64,000 bases of DNA, from assembly GCF_026241195.1 (NCBI RefSeq), contig NZ_JAPFQO010000002.1, positions 248,001 through 312,000 of the forward strand, given 5' to 3'. The DNA is from Pontibacter anaerobius. GTDB lineage: Bacteria; Bacteroidota; Bacteroidia; Cytophagales; Hymenobacteraceae. Both the position numbers and the translations under genes were made by a program. This document shows positions 18,501 to 26,835 of the stretch, one piece after another (position 1 is the stretch's first letter; every line of letters begins with the position of its first letter). Below the pieces are notes generated by a model, which was not told where the DNA came from, did no database searches, and was given only the letters and a program-made list of their open reading frames with translations.

Positions 18501-19186
18501 TTGGTTTTGTAGCAAAGTATAAGAAAGGCTCTAACATTCCTGATGGTTCAACTGAATTCCAGTTCCAGGCGGGCAACCTGAACTTTAATAGTGCGGCTTA
18601 CGACGAGATGCGCCTCGTAATTTCCGGAACTAAGGCTAATTATAAAGGGGTAGGGCAGATCAACGGTACGGGCAACTATGGTTTTATGGTATCTGCCATT
18701 GATGGTGATGCTAACGGAGGTACAGATAAATTCCGCATAAAGATCTGGACTTACGGTAATGAGAATGATGTGGTCTACGATAACAACCTGGCGAATACGG
18801 ACGAAAACGCAGAACCGGCTACAGCCCTTGGCGGCGGGTCCATCGTAATCCATGAGAGTAAAACCTTAGCAGGAGGGTCCACTTCCAAAAAGGTTGTCGT
18901 TCAGGAGGCTGTACTTCCTGTAAACTCCCCCCGCTTCCTGAACTACCCGAACCCATATGTCTCCCAAACAACCATAGCCTTCCTTCTAGACAAAGAGGAA
19001 AGCTTTGTGCTGGAAGTGTGTGATGTGAAGGGCGCCCGGGTTAGAACTGTTAAAGAGGGTATAGCCGATGCAGGGCAGCTTTACGAGTATAATTTCTCAG
19101 CCGACAACCTGCCGGAAGGAGTGTATTTTGCCCGCTTGGTAACGTCATCAGGGGTTAAAACCCTCAAAATGGTGCTGAAAAGATAA
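15506..19186 (+). CDS. Large MBG-repeat surface protein with T9SS type A sorting domain
   Basis: A 1226-residue secreted protein. Signal peptide at about residues 1-36 (ending GPGVMAQ). The N-terminal domain begins SDKDDYAPGEIAIITGAGW, a start shared by many Bacteroidota MBG/YDG proteins, and contains a His-rich insertion (DHHHGYHD). An Ig-like stretch follows, then a series of MBG-type repeats of about 75-80 residues; the later ones carry the KTYGEETP, KVYGDSDPG and RLCGQSNPQ starts of the YGX type. A GGFVTGGGWI domain lies near residue 970, followed by a C-terminal sorting domain (FLNYPNPYVSQTTIAF to TLKMVLKR). Probably a cell-surface adhesin or matrix protein; the ligand is unknown. It appears monocistronic, with a terminator just after it. 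Confidence 0.9.
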   Translation: MNVKPLHSHYFIVRQVIRLFLLVSALYLLAGPGVMAQTVTSDKDDYAPGEIAIITGAGWMQDSLVDVHFEEEPSHDHHHGYHDTRVNPDGTWRIEYPIEDRHLGVKFTVIVVGQQTGIEKRANFTDGQLHELTIGNQSVVPTFGVPTQVQYQSSIRVAGNNNSTATITLDVEGLPSGVTFSPATISVSGNSTRQFILTLTTAPTSPVVLPPGQTFTVKATTAHANGTSSVNQSGLLVIAAPPCTAPSVTAHPLAQVLTFGGSNPVFSVTASGNVNGYQWQVSTDSGGSWDNIPGASASAYTVVNPVVAMSGYLYRAVVSGCGTNKYSNAASLTVSPATASITLAGLTKTYTGQLQEATVSLSPAGLSGLNVTYNGSATPPTNAGSYNVVATLDNPNYVAAPMSATMEIVKAVATVTLHNLVHTYDGDTKSATAATNAKDQSTFTITYDEVEELPVNHKPGGYAVTATLNNANYAGSASGTLFINKADQVISWAAPASIRYGTPLSATQLNAGLATGNGALAYTPAAETILGAGVHTIRVTAHETQNYRQTEATVSLTVTKATPSITLTEGGPYTYDGMAKNISSAVVTGVINDDLGSASVSYRKSGVPVGRPVETGEYEVLAVFDGNPNYTSAQVTGTLKINKAALSIKANNARKTYGEETPMLTATIESGAVAGESFHVSASSTVTSTTGVGTYAIVPAITGATISNYEVSAINGTLTVDARPITVAAAGKTKVYGDSDPGLTFTIIAGSLVAGDDFEGALGRAAGERVGVYTINQHTLTLGANYMLNYVESKLNITPARLTVTANNANRLCGQSNPQFTGVLEGVKFNDAISASYTTTADATSAVGIYSIVPALSGQALENYTIEATNGTLTIGGIVADASANATPQALKSTATTIAISVYTLTGAVAANVPVTLYFDSQPAVNTLTNSLGVATVTVGVLPAGVYKIRVVAGSGCDETVVYLPIYDPNGGFVTGGGWINSPAGAYKADATLAGKAHFGFVAKYKKGSNIPDGSTEFQFQAGNLNFNSAAYDEMRLVISGTKANYKGVGQINGTGNYGFMVSAIDGDANGGTDKFRIKIWTYGNENDVVYDNNLANTDENAEPATALGGGSIVIHESKTLAGGSTSKKVVVQEAVLPVNSPRFLNYPNPYVSQTTIAFLLDKEESFVLEVCDVKGARVRTVKEGIADAGQLYEYNFSADNLPEGVYFARLVTSSGVKTLKMVLKR

Positions 19187-19204
19187 GCTTGCTAAACTTT
19201 AATC

Positions 19205-19242
19205 AAAAAAGCCGGCCAGATGTAAATGGCCGGCTTTTTTTT
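19205..19242 (+). terminator. Intrinsic terminator after the MBG gene
   Basis: GCCGGCC (19211-19217) pairs with GGCCGGC (19228-19234), with an A tract before and eight T after. It sits 19 bases past the stop codon. Confidence 0.92.
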
Positions 19243-19739
19243 GCTGCTAAGGCCACGCTAAGCACAGTACCATATCCCTTTTATAACTTGGGCAGAAGAA
19301 AAAGATATGCATGCAGAAATTTATTTTTTAAAAATTTATCATCCTAAAGTATAGATTAATGAGGTTGTATATGATGCTGAATATGATACTTCTAAGTTCA
19401 TTTGCTGCAGCTGTGCATCAACTATACATTAGAAGGACGCTATTTTCGTTCACTAAAAATCGGCAACTATTTATTTTAAAGGGGGTATAGAGTACAAATT
19501 ACCATGTGTTACTGCGGTTGCAGTTCTTTTTATAACCTCAGTATAGCAGCTTACTAATTATGATTGTTTGCAGATTTATTTTACAAAAACTAATCAGGCT
19601 TATCTCAGAATAAGCTTGAGCAAACGCTTACCCTTAGCGTATATTTATACTTCCGTAATGGAGGTTTATACTTACCCTGTTTAATCCTTACAGCTTAATT
19701 TTTATTTAAGCGCAAAAGTCCTTTACTTTGCGCAAGTAC
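19243..19739. other. AT-rich intergenic region upstream of the his leader
   Basis: About 500 bases without a supportable gene. Low G+C, with copies of the AAGTATA/TATACTT heptamer near 19347, 19646 and 19668. A partial -7-like TACTTTG is at 19724-19730, ten bases before the his leader ATG. I see nothing else. Confidence 0.5.
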
Positions 19740-19838
19740 ATGAACAAGGCCTATACACATAGCACCTCTCTTAGCTGGACAACTCCTGTTGCCCCTGCTG
19801 CGCTTGTTCATTTCCACCACATCCATCATTCCTCGTAA
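19740..19838 (+). CDS. hisL: Histidine-rich leader peptide upstream of hisGDCB
   Basis: A 32-codon ORF, ATG 19740 to TAA 19836-19838. Near its end it reads LVHFHHIHHSS, with five His in seven residues (codons 24-30) plus one His at codon 7. It ends 114 bases before hisG. Such a His-codon run directly before a his operon is the hallmark of ribosome-mediated transcription attenuation: scarcity of charged tRNA-His stalls the ribosome and favours readthrough. The possible -7 box (TACTTTG, 19724-19730) is atypical and leaves almost no 5' untranslated region. The downstream hairpins are weaker than in the two other leaders of this window, so the termination step is less certain than the peptide. 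Confidence 0.85.
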   Translation: MNKAYTHSTSLSWTTPVAPAALVHFHHIHHSS

Positions 19839-19867
19839 GAGGAATCCATACAACTATATTGCCCCCG

Positions 19868-19920
19868 ACGGGCTTTGTCCCGTATTATACTTTGCCAGAG
19901 GCAGGGTATATAACCTTATT
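19868..19920 (+). terminator. Candidate attenuator hairpins before hisG
   Basis: Two successive hairpins lie between the leader stop and hisG. ACGGG (19868-19872) pairs with CCCGT (19879-19883). Next, 19886-19896 pairs with 19900-19910 (11 pairs, two of them G-T wobble, loop AGA) and is followed by TAACCTTATTTT. Neither has a perfect T run, so assignment as the attenuator terminator is tentative. Confidence 0.45.
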
Positions 19921-19952
19921 TTCTACATCATACTTTTACGATACAAAACAGA

Positions 19953-20804
19953 ATGCTACGAATAGCAATTCAAAAATCCGGGAGGCTAAGCGAAGAATCG
20001 CTCAACCTGATCCGTGAGTGCGGTATTTCCTTTATCGGCAGCTCCCTAAAACTTAAGACAGAGTGTACTAATTTCCCGCTGGAGATCCTTTTTCTTCGCG
20101 ATGATGATATTCCGGGGTATGTAGCCGACGGTGTGGCCGACATAGGCATTGTAGGCCAGAATGTGCTGGTGGAAGAAGGCAAAGAAGAGTTGACAGTGGA
20201 AGCGCTGGGCTTTTCGAAATGCCGCCTGTCACTGGCAGTGCCTAAAAGCGACGAGTACAGTTCCATACAAGACCTCAATGGCAAGAACATAGCTACCTCA
20301 TACCCTAACCTGTTGCAGGCTTTCCTGGATAAGCAGGGAGTACAGGCACAAATACACACGATAAGCGGTTCTGTGGAGATTGCGCCAAGTATAGGCCTGG
20401 CCGAGGCTATCTGCGATATCGTTAGCTCAGGGAGTACGCTCATCAGCAACGGACTGAAGGAGGTGGAGCGCGTGTTTAAGTCAGAGGCAGTACTCATTGC
20501 CAACCAAGAGCTGACGCAGGAGAAGCGCCAGGTGCTGGAGAAACTTCTTTTCCGTATACATGCGGTGCAGCGCGCCCGCAAAGCCAAGTATATTCTGCTA
20601 AACTCTCCTGATGATAAGATCGAGGAAATCAGTAAGCTCCTGCCAAGTATTAAAGCCCCAACGGTGCTGCCTTTAGCAGAGGAGGGGTGGAGTTCTCTGC
20701 ACTCCGTAGTAAATGAGGATGATTTCTGGGAGATAATCGAGAAGATTAAAGCAGCTGGTGCGCAGGGCATTCTGGTGGTTCCGATCGAGAAAATGATTAT
20801 ATAA
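19953..20804 (+). CDS. hisG: ATP phosphoribosyltransferase (long form)
   Basis: First committed step of histidine synthesis: joins ATP and PRPP. The 283-residue length and a C-terminal extension (EEGWSSLHSVVNEDDFWEIIEKI) mark the long, hexameric HisG form that is feedback-inhibited by histidine through its C-terminal domain and does not need HisZ. Motifs visible: IAIQKSGRLSEESL, DIGIVGQNVL, and the PRPP-binding DIVSSGSTLISNGL (residues ~156-169). Preceded by the His leader peptide and followed by hisD after 4 bases. Confidence 0.98.
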   Translation: MLRIAIQKSGRLSEESLNLIRECGISFIGSSLKLKTECTNFPLEILFLRDDDIPGYVADGVADIGIVGQNVLVEEGKEELTVEALGFSKCRLSLAVPKSDEYSSIQDLNGKNIATSYPNLLQAFLDKQGVQAQIHTISGSVEIAPSIGLAEAICDIVSSGSTLISNGLKEVERVFKSEAVLIANQELTQEKRQVLEKLLFRIHAVQRARKAKYILLNSPDDKIEEISKLLPSIKAPTVLPLAEEGWSSLHSVVNEDDFWEIIEKIKAAGAQGILVVPIEKMII

Positions 20805-20808
20805 AGAT

Positions 20809-22098
20809 ATGCGCAAGATTATAAATCCAGCCCCACAGAGTTGGGGAGAACTGGTGCAGCGGCCAACCAAAAACCTGGATGAGCTGGAGCCGGGCATACT
20901 CGAAACGTTCAGGCTGGTGCAGGAGCAGGGGGACGAAGCTTTGCTGCAACTGGCCCAAAAGTATGATGGTGTGCGGTTGCAGAGCCTGGTTACAACGGAA
21001 AAGGAAATCGCCGAGTCTGAAGCCAAAGTTCCACAGGAACTGAAAGAGGCTATACTTCAGGCATACAGCAATATACAGCTATTTCATACGCAGCAGGCCG
21101 AGCCTGTAAAGCAAATCGAGACCATGAACGGCGTGAACTGCTGGCGCAAGAGCGTAGCTATAGAGAAAGTAGGCCTGTACATTCCAGGCGGAACAGCGCC
21201 TCTATTTTCTACGCTGCTAATGCTGGGCGTGCCGGCTCGTATAGCAGGTTGTAAAGAGTTGGTGCTTTGTACGCCGCCCGCCAAAGACGGAAGCATTCAC
21301 CCTGCCATACTCTATACAGCCTCTCTGCTGGGTGTAAACCGTATAGTTAAAGCAGGAGGAGCCCAGGCTATAGCTGCCATGGCATTTGGTATAGAAAGTG
21401 TGCCCGCCGTTCATAAGATATTTGGCCCTGGAAACCAATACGTAACGGTAGCCAAGCAATTGGTAAGCAAGGCTGGTGTGGCCATCGATCTGCCAGCTGG
21501 GCCTTCGGAAGTGCTGGTGATGGCTGATGAGAGTGCTAACCCAGCCTTTGTAGCTGCCGACCTGCTCTCACAGGCGGAGCATGGTGCTGACTCGCAGGTA
21601 GTGCTGCTGACGACTTCGGAAGAGGTGCTGCAACAGGTGGAGCAGGAGCTGGAGACGCAGCTGCGTGTGCTACCAAGAAAAGAATTTGCCGCCAAAGCCC
21701 TGGAGAACAGCCTTGGAATTATACTTGGCAGCCGACAGGAGATGCTGGCCTTCTCTAATCTTTACGCCCCGGAGCACCTTATACTTTCGGTCTCTGATTT
21801 TGAAGAGCTGATGGACGGCATTGCCAACGCTGGATCTGTTTTCCTGGGGCACTACAGCCCGGAGAGTGCCGGCGATTATGCCTCAGGCACCAACCATACT
21901 TTACCAACCAACGGTTATGCCCGTGCTTACAGCGGCGTGTCGCTGGATAGTTTTGTGAAGAAGATCACTTTCCAATACATAACCCGCGAAGGGCTGCAGC
22001 ATATCGGTAAAACCATCGAAACCATGGCCGAGGCCGAAGGGCTGGAGGCGCACAAAAATGCCGTATCTATCCGATTAAAAGAACTGAACCGTGTTTAA
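20809..22098 (+). CDS. hisD: Histidinol dehydrogenase
   Basis: Catalyses the last two oxidations from histidinol to histidine with NAD and Zn. Motifs: GLYIPGGTAPLFSTLLM, VKAGGAQAIAAMAFG, IFGPGNQYVTVAK, DLPAGPSEVLVMADE, and DLLSQAEHGADSQVVL with the catalytic/Zn-binding His and Gln. The second catalytic-site region with GTNHTLPT is also present. Length (429) is normal. The end overlaps the GTG start of hisC by 8 bases, so the two are translationally coupled. Confidence 0.98.
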   Translation: MRKIINPAPQSWGELVQRPTKNLDELEPGILETFRLVQEQGDEALLQLAQKYDGVRLQSLVTTEKEIAESEAKVPQELKEAILQAYSNIQLFHTQQAEPVKQIETMNGVNCWRKSVAIEKVGLYIPGGTAPLFSTLLMLGVPARIAGCKELVLCTPPAKDGSIHPAILYTASLLGVNRIVKAGGAQAIAAMAFGIESVPAVHKIFGPGNQYVTVAKQLVSKAGVAIDLPAGPSEVLVMADESANPAFVAADLLSQAEHGADSQVVLLTTSEEVLQQVEQELETQLRVLPRKEFAAKALENSLGIILGSRQEMLAFSNLYAPEHLILSVSDFEELMDGIANAGSVFLGHYSPESAGDYASGTNHTLPTNGYARAYSGVSLDSFVKKITFQYITREGLQHIGKTIETMAEAEGLEAHKNAVSIRLKELNRV

Positions 22099-23134
22099 AC
22101 TGAACGACATCATTCGCCCGAATGTGCTGAAGATGAAGCCCTACTCTTCGGCCCGCGATGAATTTAAAGGCTCCGCCAACGTATTTCTGGATGCCAACGA
22201 AAATAACCTTGGCAGCCTGGCCGGCAATAACTACAACCGCTACCCTGATCCGCACCAGAAAAAACTGAAGACCCGCATCGCAGAAGTGAAAGGCGTAAAG
22301 CCGGGGCAAATCTTCTTAGGCAACGGTTCCGACGAAGCCATCGACCTGCTGTTCCGGATGGTATGCCGCCCTGGGCAGGACAGTATGCTGCACCTGCCAC
22401 CAACCTATGGCATGTATGAGGTGTCTGCCAACCTGAATGATGTTGCCCTGCAGACGGTGCAACTGACAGAAGATTTTCAGGTGCCGGTGGAGGAGGTGCT
22501 GCTTAATGTTAAGCCTACCACTAAGATCATCTTTATTTGCTCGCCTAATAACCCTACCGGTAACCTGATTGAGCAGGGCGGTATAGAGGATATATTGCGC
22601 GCCTTCAAAGGTTTGGTGGTAATAGATGAAGCCTATATTGATTTTGCCGATGCCCGCAGCTGGACATCCCGCCTCCACGAGTTTCCTAACCTGGTGGTGT
22701 TACAGACTTTCTCCAAAGCATGGGGCATGGCTGGTCTGCGGTTAGGTTTGGCATTTGCCTCCGAAGAGTTGGTTTCTGTTTTGGACAAAATTAAGCCTCC
22801 TTACAACATCAATGAGGCGACGCAGGAGCTTGCCCTACAGGCGTTAGAGCGGGAAGAAGCACTGAAAGACATGATTGAAGAAATCGTGCAGGAGCGCGAG
22901 CTGCTGATGGAGGCTCTCCTAAGTATGCCAGTTGTGGAGCACGTTTATCCGTCGGATGCTAATTTTATACTTGTTAAAGTAGGAAATGCAAACGAGGTGT
23001 ATAACTATTTGCTGGATAATGGAATAGTGGTGCGTAACCGCTCTTATCTGCCAGGTTGCGAAGGCTGTATTCGTATATCGGTAGGCACGCTGGAGGAGAA
23101 TCAAATATTGTTAAAGGCACTAGTTGAGTTTTAA
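22091..23134 (+). CDS. hisC: Histidinol-phosphate aminotransferase
   Basis: PLP enzyme of fold type I that transaminates imidazole-acetol phosphate to histidinol phosphate. Visible: LDANENNLG near the N-terminus, SPNNPTGN with the PLP-ring contact, IDEAYIDF with the PLP-binding Asp, and the Schiff-base Lys in TFSKAWGMAGLRLG (about residue 210). Length (347) matches HisC. The start is a GTG at 22091 inside the hisD end; the next ATGs lie too far in to keep the N-terminal helix. hisB follows after 97 bases. Confidence 0.97.
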   Translation: MFKLNDIIRPNVLKMKPYSSARDEFKGSANVFLDANENNLGSLAGNNYNRYPDPHQKKLKTRIAEVKGVKPGQIFLGNGSDEAIDLLFRMVCRPGQDSMLHLPPTYGMYEVSANLNDVALQTVQLTEDFQVPVEEVLLNVKPTTKIIFICSPNNPTGNLIEQGGIEDILRAFKGLVVIDEAYIDFADARSWTSRLHEFPNLVVLQTFSKAWGMAGLRLGLAFASEELVSVLDKIKPPYNINEATQELALQALEREEALKDMIEEIVQERELLMEALLSMPVVEHVYPSDANFILVKVGNANEVYNYLLDNGIVVRNRSYLPGCEGCIRISVGTLEENQILLKALVEF

Positions 23135-23231
23135 GATGTCGCATGTGTCTGGTATCATGAGGCATAATTTTTAACTATATGTGCTTTATGTCTTGATGCC
23201 TGATACGGGTAACTTACTACAGAAATTATAA

Positions 23232-24335
23232 ATGAAAAAAGCACTTTTTATAGATCGTGACGGCACCATACTGGTTGAGCCTAAAATCGATTACCAGGTT
23301 GATTCTTTAGAGAAGTTCGCCTTTATTCCTAAATCCATCACCAACCTGGCACGCATTTACCGTGAGCTGGACTATGAGTTCGTAATGGTGACCAACCAGG
23401 ATGGCCTTGGCACAGACACGTACCCGGAACATACTTTCTGGCCTTACCAGAACAAAATGCTGGAGATTCTGGAAAGTGAAGGTATAAAGTTTGACGAGAT
23501 TCTTATAGACCGCAGTTTTGAGCATGAGGGGCTGGAGACGCGTAAACCCGGCACCGGCATGATGAAAAATTACCTGGCCGGAGAGTATGACCTGGCAAAC
23601 AGCTATGTGATCGGTGACAGGAAGACAGATGTGATACTTGCTCAGAACCTGGGGGCAAAGGCCATTTTTATTGGAGAATCAAGCGCTAAAGGGGCATCTC
23701 TCAGTACTACTGACTGGGACGATATTTATACTTACCTAAAGCAGCAACGTGCCGGCCGGACTGCCACCGTACGCCGCAGCACCTCCGAAACCGATATAAA
23801 GGTTGAGGTTAACCTTGATGGAACTGGTAAAATGAGTATCAGCACCGGCATCGGTTTCTTTGACCACATGTTGGAGCAGGTAGGCAAGCACGCTAAAATC
23901 GACTTAAATGTAGAAGTGAAAGGCGATTTGCACATCGACGAGCACCATACCATAGAAGATACCGGTCTGGCAGTGGGAGAGGCTTTTCTGCAGGCGCTTG
24001 GCGATAAGCGGGGTATTAGCCGTTATGGTTTCTTTATTCTTCCAATGGACGAGACGCTGGTCCAGGTGGCTATAGATTTCAGCGGCCGGCCTTGGACAGT
24101 TTGGAATGCTGACTTTAAACGGGAGAAAGTAGGGGATATGCCGACCGAAATGTTCTTTCATTTTTTTAAGTCTTTTTCGGATACGGCCAAAGCTAACCTG
24201 AATATTAGGGTGGAGGGCGATAATGAGCACCACAAGATAGAGGCGATTTTTAAGGGATTTGCCCGCGCCATCCGTATGGCCGTAGAGCGTAACCCGCACG
24301 ATACATCCATACCTAGTACCAAAGGCAGTTTATAA
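23232..24335 (+). CDS. hisB: Bifunctional histidinol-phosphatase / imidazoleglycerol-phosphate dehydratase
   Basis: A fusion of two histidine-pathway enzymes. The N-terminal ~165 residues are a HAD-family phosphatase with the DxD motif FIDRDGTIL (Asp8, Asp10), a TNQDG motif and [10 protein letters not shown]. The C-terminal ~195 residues are IGPD, with the Mn-binding motifs [29 protein letters not shown] and [17 protein letters not shown]. The phosphatase acts two steps later than the dehydratase. Same architecture as enterobacterial HisB. It ends the first his block, with a hairpin just downstream. Confidence 0.98.
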   Translation: MKKALFIDRDGTILVEPKIDYQVDSLEKFAFIPKSITNLARIYRELDYEFVMVTNQDGLGTDTYPEHTFWPYQNKMLEILESEGIKFDEILIDRSFEHEGLETRKPGTGMMKNYLAGEYDLANSYVIGDRKTDVILAQNLGAKAIFIGESSAKGASLSTTDWDDIYTYLKQQRAGRTATVRRSTSETDIKVEVNLDGTGKMSISTGIGFFDHMLEQVGKHAKIDLNVEVKGDLHIDEHHTIEDTGLAVGEAFLQALGDKRGISRYGFFILPMDETLVQVAIDFSGRPWTVWNADFKREKVGDMPTEMFFHFFKSFSDTAKANLNIRVEGDNEHHKIEAIFKGFARAIRMAVERNPHDTSIPSTKGSL

Positions 24336-24345
24336 AAGGCTCTGA

Positions 24346-24389
24346 AACAGGAAGAGGCGGCAAGGTTGCACTTTTCGCCTCTTCCTGTT
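24346..24389 (+). terminator. Hairpin between convergent hisB and the small minus-strand gene
   Basis: A 14-bp perfect stem (24346-24359 with 24376-24389) with a 16-base loop. There is no long T run on either side, so it may act as a weak terminator or a 3'-end stabiliser. Confidence 0.6.
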
Positions 24390-24405
24390 AACACTAATGT
24401 TAGAT

Positions 24406-24816
24406 CTAGGCTTGTGAACGCAGCCAGTCTTTAGCTTGTGCTATATCATCAAAAACTTTTATACTTTCCGGGAAGTTGGCAAGTTTGAGGGTTTTGTCAG
24501 TGGAGAGGCGGCTAAAAGTGCTTGGCGAGTATACCCAGGCAAATTGCTGCAAACGCGCTTCAAACATTGCCGGGAACCACTTATCAGCCAGCCATTTAGC
24601 TGCCGATGACCACTGGCCCTCCACAAGCGTATTGTCATTCAGGATGCGGTAACAGGCGATTTCTTTCATGATGTCCAGCATCTTCAGGCAGCCGGCCATC
24701 ACAGATTCTTTATTCTGGTACCCTCGCCAGTTCACATACATCCAGCCGTCCATTGGGTTAAACTCAATAGCGATGGAGGGGTCTCTATATAAAAGTTCTG
24801 TGCGGGTCCTTTTCAT
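24406..24816 (-). CDS. Conserved hypothetical protein, possibly STAS/SpoIIAA-like
   Basis: A 136-residue cytoplasmic protein. I chose the ATG at 24816 (MKRTRTELLYRDPSIAIEF); an upstream in-frame start at 24879 would add 21 residues with no conserved look. The layout is an N-terminal strand pair (MDGWMYVNWRGYQ), a helix (LKMLDIMKEIACYRILND), a WSSAAKWLADKWFPAM segment and a final helix. This resembles small STAS/SEC14-like proteins common in Hymenobacter and Pontibacter, but no ligand or partner can be named. It is convergent with hisB and divergent from the M20 peptidase. Confidence 0.6.
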   Translation of the reverse strand: MKRTRTELLYRDPSIAIEFNPMDGWMYVNWRGYQNKESVMAGCLKMLDIMKEIACYRILNDNTLVEGQWSSAAKWLADKWFPAMFEARLQQFAWVYSPSTFSRLSTDKTLKLANFPESIKVFDDIAQAKDWLRSQA

Positions 24817-25093
24817 AGTACAGGTAAAATTTTTGGCGGAAGGGCTACAAAGGTAAGCATCGCATAGCCACAAATTCAAAAAAATCTAAGGTATCTTCTC
24901 CCGCCTATCCACCTGTCATAGGTTTGTATCCCGGTCAAAAAATTAAGTTTTAACAGCAGCCGTCAATTTGCGTACATAGTATATGGTATAGTTTATCAAT
25001 AACTTACAATTCTGTCTTTTACTCCATCGCACATTTTTAATCCTAATAAAGATGCATCAAACCCGGTTTGTCCTGATAAGAGCATCAGCAAGT

Positions 25094-26578
25094 ATGAAAT
25101 ACCTTTTAGCCCTTCTTTTCACCATTTTTACCTTAAGCACTGCTTCCGCCGGATCCGATAGTACGGCTGTGTCAGCCCGTAAAACCTCTGCCGAGAAGCT
25201 GGCTGGTGTGATCCGTTACAAAACTGTTTCAGCGGTTGACTCTGCTCAATTTAACTATGGCGAGTTTAAAGCGCTTCATACTTACCTGGCGGATGCTTTC
25301 CCGTTGGTGCATAGCCATTTAAAAGTGGAGGTTATCAATAAGTATAGCCTGCTGTATACTTGGCAAGGGCAGCAAGAGCAGCTAAAACCTGTGCTCTTAA
25401 GTGCCCATTTGGATGTAGTGCCTGTAGAATCTGCCTCGCAGGGGGCGTGGGAAGAGGAGCCTTTTACCGGCGAACTGAAAGATGGCTACGTTTGGGGACG
25501 TGGCACCATGGATGACAAGTATAGAGTTGTGGCGATACTGGAAGCAGTGGAGCAGCTGCTTGAAAAGGGGTATACCCTAAACCGCACAGTATACCTGGCT
25601 TTTGGTCATGATGAGGAAGTGGGTGGCTTTGAGGGAGCAGGGATGATCAGCAGGCATCTACAAGAGCAGAATGTGCAACTGGAGGCTGTTTTTGATGAAG
25701 GTCTGGCCGTAGTAGAGGGGGTAATACCAGGTATAGACGGTGCCCTGGCCTTGGTGGGCACGGCAGCAAAGGGGAACCTGAACCTGCTCCTGACGGTAAA
25801 TGGCGATGGAGGCCACTCCTCCATACCTCCCACAGATACACCTATTGATATTCTAAGTGAGGCTATACAGCAGCTGAAAGCAAATCCGTTTGAGCCGCGC
25901 ATGATTCCCACAACGCTGGAAACTTTTGAGACGCTGGCTGGCAAAATGGGGAAGAAGCACCAGTTCGCTTTAAAGCACTATAGTCTGTTTAAGGGTAAAA
26001 TTCTGAGGAAGCTTTCTGAGGAAAGGGCCACAGACGCCTTGATACGCACGAAACTGGTGCCTACAGTGATTTCAGCTGGTGAAAAGTATAACGTGCTGCC
26101 CCGGGAGGCTACGGCCATCGTTAACGTGCGCATTTTGAACGGGGAAAACGAGAAGACTGTGATGCAACATGTACGCCAGGCAATCAAGGATGATCGGGTG
26201 AAAATTGAGAGGTACGGAGTTTACACGCCTCCTTCGCCGGTAACCGCTACTGATACATGGGTTTATAGTGCCCTCAAATCAACTATTCTAGGTGTTTTTC
26301 CGGATGTGCTGGTGGTACCTGCGCTTTTTCCTGGTGCCACAGACTCGAAGCATTATACTAACCTCACGAATAATATTTTCCGGTTTGCGCCGCAGGTGGT
26401 TAACCGTGAAAGTGCAAAACTGATTCACAATGCCAACGAGCGGCTTTCTGTGAAGGTGCTGGAGAACAGTGTCAGCTTTTATAACGCATTAATCCGGAAT
26501 ACCTGCGGCGAGCAGGAACTGGAGCAATTGGTAGAAAAGTACAGCAAAGGTATTCCGCTTGGAGTAGGGGGGGAGTAA
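25094..26578 (+). CDS. M20 family metallopeptidase (carboxypeptidase S / PM20D1-like), exported
   Basis: A zinc-dependent peptidase. I prefer the ATG at 25094, which puts the signal peptide (KYLLALLFTIFTLSTASA) at the N-terminus; an in-frame ATG at 25052 would add 14 residues. The M20 signature is clear: LLSAHLDVVPVE with the first Zn-binding His and its Asp, then WGRGTMDDK with the bridging Asp, then GHDEEVGGFEGA with the catalytic Glu pair, and a C-terminal DSKHYTN with the last metal His. A dimerisation domain lies between. About 494 residues, as in PM20D1 relatives. It separates hisB from the trp leader and shows no link to either pathway. Confidence 0.9.
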   Translation: MKYLLALLFTIFTLSTASAGSDSTAVSARKTSAEKLAGVIRYKTVSAVDSAQFNYGEFKALHTYLADAFPLVHSHLKVEVINKYSLLYTWQGQQEQLKPVLLSAHLDVVPVESASQGAWEEEPFTGELKDGYVWGRGTMDDKYRVVAILEAVEQLLEKGYTLNRTVYLAFGHDEEVGGFEGAGMISRHLQEQNVQLEAVFDEGLAVVEGVIPGIDGALALVGTAAKGNLNLLLTVNGDGGHSSIPPTDTPIDILSEAIQQLKANPFEPRMIPTTLETFETLAGKMGKKHQFALKHYSLFKGKILRKLSEERATDALIRTKLVPTVISAGEKYNVLPREATAIVNVRILNGENEKTVMQHVRQAIKDDRVKIERYGVYTPPSPVTATDTWVYSALKSTILGVFPDVLVVPALFPGATDSKHYTNLTNNIFRFAPQVVNRESAKLIHNANERLSVKVLENSVSFYNALIRNTCGEQELEQLVEKYSKGIPLGVGGE

Positions 26579-26597
26579 AATAAAAGTCATATAAAGT

Positions 26598-26627
26598 TTG
26601 TGTTTGTTGTTTTAGCCTTTACATTTG
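26598..26627 (+). promoter_or_regulatory. Promoter of the trp leader/operon
   Basis: TTG (26598-26600), 19 bases, then TACATTTG (26620-26627), an exact fit to the Bacteroidota TTG-N19-TAnnTTTG arrangement. Transcription would start around 26632, about 35 bases before the leader ATG. Confidence 0.8.
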
Positions 26628-26667
26628 CAACAGGGACAATTAATAATGTCTCAACTTTAAAAGCAAA

Positions 26668-26751
26668 ATGATTCAGAATCTTCATATGGCATGGTGGTGG
26701 CACGTTACTCAAAGTATCGTGAACAGACGTTCTATGCCAGGTATGAAGTAA
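26668..26751 (+). CDS. trpL: Trp leader peptide
   Basis: A 27-codon ORF, ATG 26668 to TAA 26749-26751, containing three consecutive Trp codons (26692-26700; HMAWWWHV). It precedes trpE by 84 bases. TGGCAT (26687-26692) can pair with ATGCCA (26734-26739) to form the 1:2 pause hairpin. GAACAG (26721-26726) plus CAGG (26738-26741) can pair with the 5' arm of the terminator (26783-26792). A ribosome stalled at the Trp codons would cover TGGCAT and release the antiterminator strand. Together these give the full logic of a trp attenuator. Confidence 0.93.
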   Translation: MIQNLHMAWWWHVTQSIVNRRSMPGMK

Positions 26752-26777
26752 TACTATAGCATTAAACCAAAGGTATC

Positions 26778-26820
26778 AAAGGCCTGCTGTTCACCGAGAA
26801 CAGCAGGCCTTTTTTGTTTT
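26778..26820 (+). terminator. trp attenuator terminator
   Basis: A 15-bp perfect stem (26778-26792 with 26798-26812), a 5-base loop, and a T tract. Its 5' arm includes CCTG and CTGTTC, complementary to leader sequences, so terminator and antiterminator exclude each other. It ends 15 bases before trpE. Confidence 0.93.
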
Positions 26821-26835
26821 AGCCCAATTTGCACC

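Noticed and set aside
19970..20770. Minus-strand ORF of 266 codons antisense to hisG
   Set aside because: Entirely within hisG, which is certain. Ser/Arg/Leu-rich antisense translation with no family pattern.
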